Assembly (NCBI RefSeq): GCF_023161965.1
Contig: NZ_JALNTY010000002.1
Span: 460,552-524,551, forward strand
DNA length: 64,000 nt
Origin: Anaerosoma tenue
GTDB lineage: Bacteria; Actinomycetota; Coriobacteriia; Anaerosomatales; Anaerosomataceae
Reading direction: 5' to 3'
Shown here in pieces: positions 59,371 to 64,000 of this stretch. The stretch's first letter is position 1; every line of letters starts with the position of its first letter. The position numbers and the translations under genes were made by a program. Below the pieces are notes generated by a model. That model was given only the letters and a program-made list of their open reading frames with translations, was not told the DNA's origin and did not search any database.

Positions 59371-60398
59371 ACGACCTGCTTGCCGCAACCGCACGCTCGG
59401 CGCCACTCGCCCATCGGTTCTCCAAGCTGTGGCATCCCGACTGGTACCAGGACGGCCCCAAGCGGCGGGGCTACTTCGAAGGCTGGTACCTCAAGTGTGT
59501 GGATGCCGACGCACGGCATGCGGTTGCGCTCATCCCCGGGATCTCGCTCACGCCCGACGGAGTCGGCTCCCATGCGTTCGTGCAGCTGATCCGTGCCGGT
59601 GGGACCACAGCGTACTGGGAATACCCGGCCGAGGAGTTCCGCTTCGCGACCGATCGCTTCGAGATCGAAGTGGGGCCCAACCGGTTCTCCTCGGAAGGCG
59701 CGTGGCTCGATGCCGATGGTGCGGCGGGTCGGCTCACAGGTGAACTGCGCTTCGGCGAGTGGGTGGGCTGGCCAGTCAGGCCGCTCTCGCCGGGTGTCAT
59801 GGGTTGGTACCGGTTCGTGCCGTTCATGGAGACGTACCACGGTGTGCTCGGGCTCGATCACGCTGTGGACGGCGGTCTTGAGATCGACGGCGCCAGCCTC
59901 AGCTTCGACGGCGGGCGCGGCTACGTTGAGAAGGACTGGGGCCGATCGTTCCCGAGCGCGTGGGTCTGGGCGCAAAGCAATCACTTCGGGACGCCGGGGA
60001 TCTCGATGATGATCTCGGTAGCCCGCATCCCGTGGCTCGGCGGTTCGTTCGTGGGCTACATCGTAGGGCTGCTGCACGATGGGGAGCTCCACGAGTTCAC
60101 CACCTACAACGGCGCGAAGATGCGGGCGTTCTCCATCCGGGACGGTGAAGCGCGCATGGCGCTTGAGCAGGCCGGCTTGCGTCTCGAACTCACAGTCGAG
60201 GGCGCGCATCCGGGGGAACTCCGCTCGCCGGTGCTCGGCGCGATGGACGGCACGGTGTGGGAGAGTCTCGATGCGAGCATCGGCGTGAAGCTGACCCGTG
60301 GAGACGCGCTCCTGTTCGAGGGCCGGGGGCTGCACGCGGGCGTGGAGCTCATGGATCAGGCCGGGGAGCTTGAGGCCGGTCTTACGCGGAGGAAGTAG
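59367..60398 (+). CDS. Tocopherol cyclase-like protein
   Basis: A 343-residue protein matching the tocopherol cyclase family (two beta-barrel-like lipocalin-type halves). Typical segments are the N-terminal WYQDGPKRRGYFEGWYLKC and the central GYVEKDWGRSFPSAWVWAQSNHF. Plant and cyanobacterial members close the chromanol ring of vitamin E; non-photosynthetic members act on other lipophilic substrates or are uncharacterised. No homogentisate prenyltransferase is present here, so tocopherol synthesis is unlikely. The start is GTG, overlapping the preceding stop. Confidence 0.85.
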   Translation: MNDLLAATARSAPLAHRFSKLWHPDWYQDGPKRRGYFEGWYLKCVDADARHAVALIPGISLTPDGVGSHAFVQLIRAGGTTAYWEYPAEEFRFATDRFEIEVGPNRFSSEGAWLDADGAAGRLTGELRFGEWVGWPVRPLSPGVMGWYRFVPFMETYHGVLGLDHAVDGGLEIDGASLSFDGGRGYVEKDWGRSFPSAWVWAQSNHFGTPGISMMISVARIPWLGGSFVGYIVGLLHDGELHEFTTYNGAKMRAFSIRDGEARMALEQAGLRLELTVEGAHPGELRSPVLGAMDGTVWESLDASIGVKLTRGDALLFEGRGLHAGVELMDQAGELEAGLTRRK

Positions 60399-60462
60399 AC
60401 GGGGCATCGCAGCACCGTCAGACTTCGACGTGTCAGCGCGCCTCACAACTGGAGACATCGCG

Positions 60463-61386
60463 ATGAGACCTGCAGACCTTCGGCGCTACGTGAGGAACAC
60501 CGAGAAGACCGTCGTGCCGGGCACGGTGGCGATGCGGGTTCAGGGCATGGGCATCCTGCGCAAGCTGCCCCGCTGGCTGCAGAACCGCATCGTCGAGCAC
60601 GGGTCGCGTACCGATCCGTACATGAGCTTCATCGTGGAGCCGTACGCGGTCTTCCTGTCCTTCGAGATTACCGATCCGGACGCGGCCGGGCGGCTCCTCC
60701 CGCCGGGCTATCGCCTGCATCCTTCGGCGATGTTCGCTGACACGCCCCCGCGACCCTGTGCGATCGTGAGCGCGTTCAACGTGCACACCAACGTCTTCTG
60801 GGGCAGCCGGGTGGAGTTCTACCTCATGGCCGAGAACGCCGAGACCGGTCTGCTCTCGTGGATCATCGAGGAATACGAGAGCAACGCCCCGAGCTACGAT
60901 CCGGCAAGCGGCTTCGCACTGCCGAGCACGTCGCATTCTGTCGTCTCCACCTCGTATCGCGGTGAGGTCATCGTAGAGATGTCGAGCGAGCAGTCCGGCA
61001 ACGGCCTCTCGCTCGTCGCCGACATGACGAATGCCGTGCGCACCCCGCTCGACCAGCGCGTGTGGGTGGAGGGCAACCTCTCGGTCGACTACGGCAGCGA
61101 CCTGCAGCAGTCCACCAAGCCGTTCGGTCTGATCTTCGATCCCGGGGAGATGGCCGAGGCGCTGAAGCTGCCGCTCGAGGACATCTCGCTGTGCGTGAAC
61201 ACGTTCGGGCGAGGCATGCTCGACCCGAAGCCCTTCGAGGCGGCGGTCTTCCCGTACGCGCAGCATTTCGTCACCACGACCTACCCCACGGCGACATCGA
61301 TGCGCACGGCCGAGGATCTCGAGCGCGCGGTGGACGAGATGAACGACAGGCTGGGAGCCGTCGGAGAGAGCACATGCGAAACGTGA
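60463..61386 (+). CDS. Hypothetical protein of the tocopherol-cyclase-like operon
   Basis: A 307-residue soluble protein I cannot assign with certainty. It is beta-rich, and some segments (VFLSFEITDPDAAGRLLPPGYRLHPSAMF, ...VEFYLMAENAETGLLSWIIEEYES) resemble acetoacetate decarboxylase-like folds, but a catalytic lysine could not be placed. The ATG at 60463 has GGAG 8 bases upstream. Its end overlaps the next gene by 13 bases, so the two are coupled. Confidence 0.6.
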   Translation: MRPADLRRYVRNTEKTVVPGTVAMRVQGMGILRKLPRWLQNRIVEHGSRTDPYMSFIVEPYAVFLSFEITDPDAAGRLLPPGYRLHPSAMFADTPPRPCAIVSAFNVHTNVFWGSRVEFYLMAENAETGLLSWIIEEYESNAPSYDPASGFALPSTSHSVVSTSYRGEVIVEMSSEQSGNGLSLVADMTNAVRTPLDQRVWVEGNLSVDYGSDLQQSTKPFGLIFDPGEMAEALKLPLEDISLCVNTFGRGMLDPKPFEAAVFPYAQHFVTTTYPTATSMRTAEDLERAVDEMNDRLGAVGESTCET

Positions 61387-62009
61387 GGGTCGCATGTGTA
61401 GGCGACAGCATCACCCGCGGGACGTTCGCCTGGCGCCGGAGGGTCAACGCGTACCCTGCACAGTTGCAGGAGATGCTCGGGAGCGGGTACCGCGTACGCA
61501 ACTTCGGTGTGAATGCACATGCCGCACAGCGGTCCGCGGACTTCCCGTACTGGAGCAGTAAGGCGTTCGCTGAGAGCTCCTCGTTCGCTCCCCACATCGT
61601 GCTCATCATGCTCGGCACCAACGATTCCAGAGGCGACAACTGGAAGAGCCTGAGCGCGTTCGCCCACGACTATCGGGAACTGGTCGTCCACTACCTGTCC
61701 CTCGATTCACACCCGGCGGCATGGCTGCTCACGCCTCCGACGCTTTTCCGGCTCGGACGCAGCACGAAGGTCCGCTACGGCATGGACGAGCTGGCGCTGG
61801 CGGAGATGTGCGGCGCGATCAAGGAAATCGCGGACGACCTCGGCTGCGGGCTCATCGACGTCAACGCCATCACCGCCGAGCATCCGGAGGCGCTCAGGTT
61901 CGACGGGGTGCACCCCGGAGCGGCGGGTCAGACGCTGATCGCCGAGGCGGTCTTCGAGGCGCTGTCGGGGAGCATCGCGTCTCAAGACCAAGGAGATACG
62001 CATGTCTAG
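61374..62009 (+). CDS. SGNH/GDSL-family hydrolase
   Basis: A 211-residue esterase-type hydrolase. Block I GDSIT (catalytic Ser near residue 10), block II NFGVN, block III GTND and block V DGVHP (catalytic Asp and His) are all present. It probably removes an acyl or acetyl group. No signal peptide is seen, so it is cytosolic. It overlaps its neighbours on both sides (13 and 8 bases), tying it into the same operon. Confidence 0.88.
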   Translation: MRNVRVACVGDSITRGTFAWRRRVNAYPAQLQEMLGSGYRVRNFGVNAHAAQRSADFPYWSSKAFAESSSFAPHIVLIMLGTNDSRGDNWKSLSAFAHDYRELVVHYLSLDSHPAAWLLTPPTLFRLGRSTKVRYGMDELALAEMCGAIKEIADDLGCGLIDVNAITAEHPEALRFDGVHPGAAGQTLIAEAVFEALSGSIASQDQGDTHV

Positions 62010-62826
62010 CACACTCAGCGGCAAGGTCGTGGTGATCACGGGCTCAACGCGCGGCATCGGCCGTGCGATGGCCGAGGCCTGCGCCGATGCGGGCGCGACC
62101 GTGGTGGTGAGCTCTCGCACTGTGGGCGCGGTCGATGAAACGGTGGAGGCACTCAGAGACCGCGGCGCGCAGGCTTCGGGAATACCGTGCGACGTGGCCG
62201 ACCCGGCAGCGCTTGAGGCGCTGCTGGCACACGCGATCGAGACGCACGGCGGCGTAGACGTGTGGGTGAACAACGCTGGTATCTCGCTCGGCCTGCGCAC
62301 TCACATCGACACGTCGCCCGACGAGATCCGTTCGATCGTGGACATCAACCTCATCGGCACGATGCTGGCGTCCAGGATGGTGGTGCCGTACTTCGTCGAG
62401 CGTGGAAGCGGTGTGCTCATCAACGTCTCCGGCAGGGGAGGACGGGGAGACGCGGCAGCGTACACGGCCGCATACGCCGCCACCAAAGCGGGCGTGATGG
62501 TCTTCACTCGGAGCCTCGCGGCCGAGCATGAGGACGATCCCGTCTCGATCCTCGTGTTCATGCCGGGGATGGTGGACACTGACTTCTACGGCGCCGACAT
62601 GGCCGTGACGCCAGGCCTGGAGCCGATCGTGGACAACGTGCGGGTCGTGCTCGACGCCATCGGCACGCCGATCGAGGCGGTAGGTCCAGCGCTTGTGGAC
62701 GCCGCATGCACCGTTCCGGGCAAGGGATCGGGTGAGGTGCGTCGTGCGGGCAGTGCCGTACGGGGCATGCTCGGCGGCTTCAAGCTGATGTGGGCACGCA
62801 TCACGGGACGCATGGAACCGATGTAG
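62002..62826 (+). CDS. Short-chain dehydrogenase/reductase
   Basis: A 274-residue SDR. The cofactor loop is TGSTRGIGRA, then VNNAG, and the catalytic region INVSGRGGRGDAAAYTAAYAATKAG, which keeps Ser, Tyr and Lys. Asp/Arg positions after the first loop (SSRTVG) suggest NADP(H). The last 40 residues form an extra C-terminal segment. Last gene of the 58639-62826 operon; the substrate is presumably a ketone or alcohol made by the same pathway. Confidence 0.9.
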   Translation: MSSTLSGKVVVITGSTRGIGRAMAEACADAGATVVVSSRTVGAVDETVEALRDRGAQASGIPCDVADPAALEALLAHAIETHGGVDVWVNNAGISLGLRTHIDTSPDEIRSIVDINLIGTMLASRMVVPYFVERGSGVLINVSGRGGRGDAAAYTAAYAATKAGVMVFTRSLAAEHEDDPVSILVFMPGMVDTDFYGADMAVTPGLEPIVDNVRVVLDAIGTPIEAVGPALVDAACTVPGKGSGEVRRAGSAVRGMLGGFKLMWARITGRMEPM

Positions 62827-62852
62827 CGGCGCCAGCGCACTGTGCGTCCCGG

Positions 62853-63431
62853 CTACACGAGCCCTACCGCGCCAAGCGCCGCCTCGATGATCGTCGGGTC
62901 GGCCGAGTCGTCAGCGAAGACATCATGCACGCATCCCGGAGCCGAGAGCGAAAGGCTTATGGGCTGCATCAGGCAGCCGAGATAGCACGACGCGAGCACG
63001 CGTGCATCGCCGTCGCGTACGCCGCCCTCCGCTCGCGCGCGCTCGATGACGCTGGCGATGATGTCGATGGGCAGGTCATCGGCGGGCATGCTGGCGAGCG
63101 CCGCGGGCGGGGCCTGCACAAGGGCGAACACAAACGCCGCGGGCCGCTCTCGATACAGTGCGAGCACGCGGGCGGCCATCGCGCGGAGCGATTCCAGCGG
63201 TGTGTCGCGCCGCGAGGCGGCGACCAGCTCCTCCCCGAAGAGCGACATGGCCTGCAGGTGCAGCTCGCGCGCCAGGTCCTCCTTGGAGGCGAAGTGTCGG
63301 TAGAGGGCGCCCTCGGACACGCCGGCCGCCTGCGCGATATCCCGTATGCGGGTGGCGTCGTAGCCGGTGCGTGCGAAGCAGGACAGCGCAGCATCCACGA
63401 TCGCCGCCTGACTGCTCGGCCTCGGTGTCAT
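62853..63431 (-). CDS. TetR-family regulator
   Basis: A 192-residue TetR/AcrR regulator: AAIVDAALSCFARTGYDATRIRDIAQAAGVSEGALYRHFASKEDLARE is a complete helix-turn-helix domain. The C-terminal domain has few charged groups and two cysteines late on. It overlaps the nitroreductase gene by four bases (ATGA), so it is the downstream member of that pair; convergent with the SDR gene. Confidence 0.9.
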   Translation of the reverse strand: MTPRPSSQAAIVDAALSCFARTGYDATRIRDIAQAAGVSEGALYRHFASKEDLARELHLQAMSLFGEELVAASRRDTPLESLRAMAARVLALYRERPAAFVFALVQAPPAALASMPADDLPIDIIASVIERARAEGGVRDGDARVLASCYLGCLMQPISLSLSAPGCVHDVFADDSADPTIIEAALGAVGLV

Positions 63432-64000
63432 GATGCGGTGTGGGGAACGAACCGGGCCACTTCATCGTTCCGGTCGGTGGTCCATCGTCCGGAGACACCC
63501 GCATGCTCTGCGCCAAGCTCGGCGTGGAGCATCGCGATACCGAAGTCGATCGGCGCGGTCCAGTAGACCTTCGGGGCTTCCGTGATCACGAGCGCGTCGC
63601 CGTCCATGTGCAGCCTCCATGGTTGCTTGTTGGCTCCCGAAGGGGCCAGGCGCAGGGCCGCGGCCGCCTCCCGCGCCCATGCAGGCCAGTCCCCATGACC
63701 GGGCGCGATCGTATCCATCGGCAGCCGTTTCCTGGCGCTCAGCGAAGCCCGCATCAGCTTCTCCGAGATGCCGGTCTTGTCGGTGGCGTGTCCCAGTGCG
63801 GTGATTGCGTGCACGCGCTCGCCCTCGCCGAGTTCGGCAAGCCGGCCTGCGCGCTCGGGGTCGAAGGATGCGGCGATCCAGCACGTATCGAGCCCGAGCA
63901 TGGTGGCCTCGAGGATGACCGCCTCGCCCACGTAGCCGATGTCGTGAGCTGCGTCATCCGTGCCCACGAACGCCACGAGCGACGGGGAATCCTCCACCCG
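63428..64000 (-). CDS. Nitroreductase-family flavoprotein (5' truncated)
   Basis: At least 190 residues of a nitroreductase-like FMN protein; the N-terminus is beyond the window. Visible are the domain-end motif GYVGEAVILEATMLGLDTCWIAASFD and a repeated flavin-binding segment AAALRLAPSGANKQPWRLH, which is usually N-terminal; its position here indicates an extended or tandem arrangement of the putative TM-nitroreductase type. Transcribed ahead of the TetR gene with a four-base overlap. Confidence 0.78.
   Translation of the reverse strand, partial: RVEDSPSLVAFVGTDDAAHDIGYVGEAVILEATMLGLDTCWIAASFDPERAGRLAELGEGERVHAITALGHATDKTGISEKLMRASLSARKRLPMDTIAPGHGDWPAWAREAAAALRLAPSGANKQPWRLHMDGDALVITEAPKVYWTAPIDFGIAMLHAELGAEHAGVSGRWTTDRNDEVARFVPHTAS

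Noticed and set aside
1-64000. Mobile elements, CRISPR arrays, prophage or integrated plasmid genes
   Set aside because: No transposase, integrase, terminal repeats, regular spacer repeats or phage structural proteins were seen, and composition is uniform.

Overview
The window is a stretch of high-GC (roughly two-thirds G+C) bacterial chromosome, densely packed, with GTG and TTG starts used freely, strong GGAGG-type ribosome binding sites and sigma70-type promoters whose -10 is usually TATACT or TATAAT. No insertion sequence, prophage, CRISPR array, rRNA or plasmid function is visible. The mixture of genes suggests a free-living, probably anaerobic or facultative member of the Actinomycetota, most likely a deep branch such as Coriobacteriia. 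The supporting genes are a 2-hydroxyacyl-CoA dehydratase-type activase, a DsrE/YedF-like protein, ferredoxin-domain proteins, a KamA-family radical SAM enzyme, archaeal-type phosphoglycerate mutase, three-subunit transhydrogenase, PadR/HAAS and Rrf2 regulators. The taxonomic placement is inference.

Layout. 1-5.2 kb: truncated activase and DsrE protein, PHP phosphoesterase, phosphoglycerate mutase, methyltransferase, molybdopterin lipoprotein and an MscL with an added zinc ribbon. 5.2-9.5 kb: a PP-loop-like protein and a trehalose operon (fused OtsA-OtsB plus TreT). 9.5-15.4 kb: lipoproteins, two GNAT paralogues around a membrane protein, seryl-tRNA synthetase and an Fe-S Rrf2 regulator. 15.5-18.4 kb: a LOG-like protein, a PEGA/beta-propeller membrane protein and three tRNAs. 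18.4-24.6 kb: CLC channel with CBS domains, cation/proton antiporter with a USP-like tail, and glycine betaine ABC ATPase and permease. 24.6-27.1 kb: a PadR-HAAS-toastrack operon with a promoter covered by two near-identical operators. 27.2-33.9 kb: TadA, DUF2207 protein, small proteins, tRNA-Ser, MFS pump, thymidine kinase, response regulator and MoaD-like protein. 33.9-40.5 kb: transhydrogenase operon, carbamate kinase, TIGR01777 epimerase and membrane proteins. 40.5-49.1 kb: a 1049-residue putative metallopeptidase, a divergent KamA enzyme, a polar amino acid ABC operon, an orphan glycine betaine binding protein and tRNA-Ser. 49.2-64 kb: TetR plus a giant fused ABC exporter, an Fe-S protein, DMT transporter, DedA, an ion channel without the K+ filter, a 58-residue heme-motif protein, and a tightly overlapped operon built around a tocopherol-cyclase-like protein.

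How the parts fit. A salt and water-stress theme recurs: two trehalose synthesis routes, betaine uptake split over two loci 23 kb apart, MscL, CLC and a CPA2 antiporter. A translation theme also recurs: seryl-tRNA synthetase and tRNAs for all four serine anticodon groups lie within 36 kb, and two of these tRNAs share a nearly identical promoter.

No single new defence-type system stands out. The observations I rate highest are: (i) the 58.6-62.8 kb operon (7-TM protein, tocopherol-cyclase-like, unknown, SGNH hydrolase, SDR) beside a TetR/nitroreductase pair; (ii) the non-canonical pore of the voltage-sensor channel; (iii) the tiny CxxCH protein missed by ordinary gene-length cut-offs; and (iv) the double operator that ties a PadR repressor to a membrane-stress type operon.
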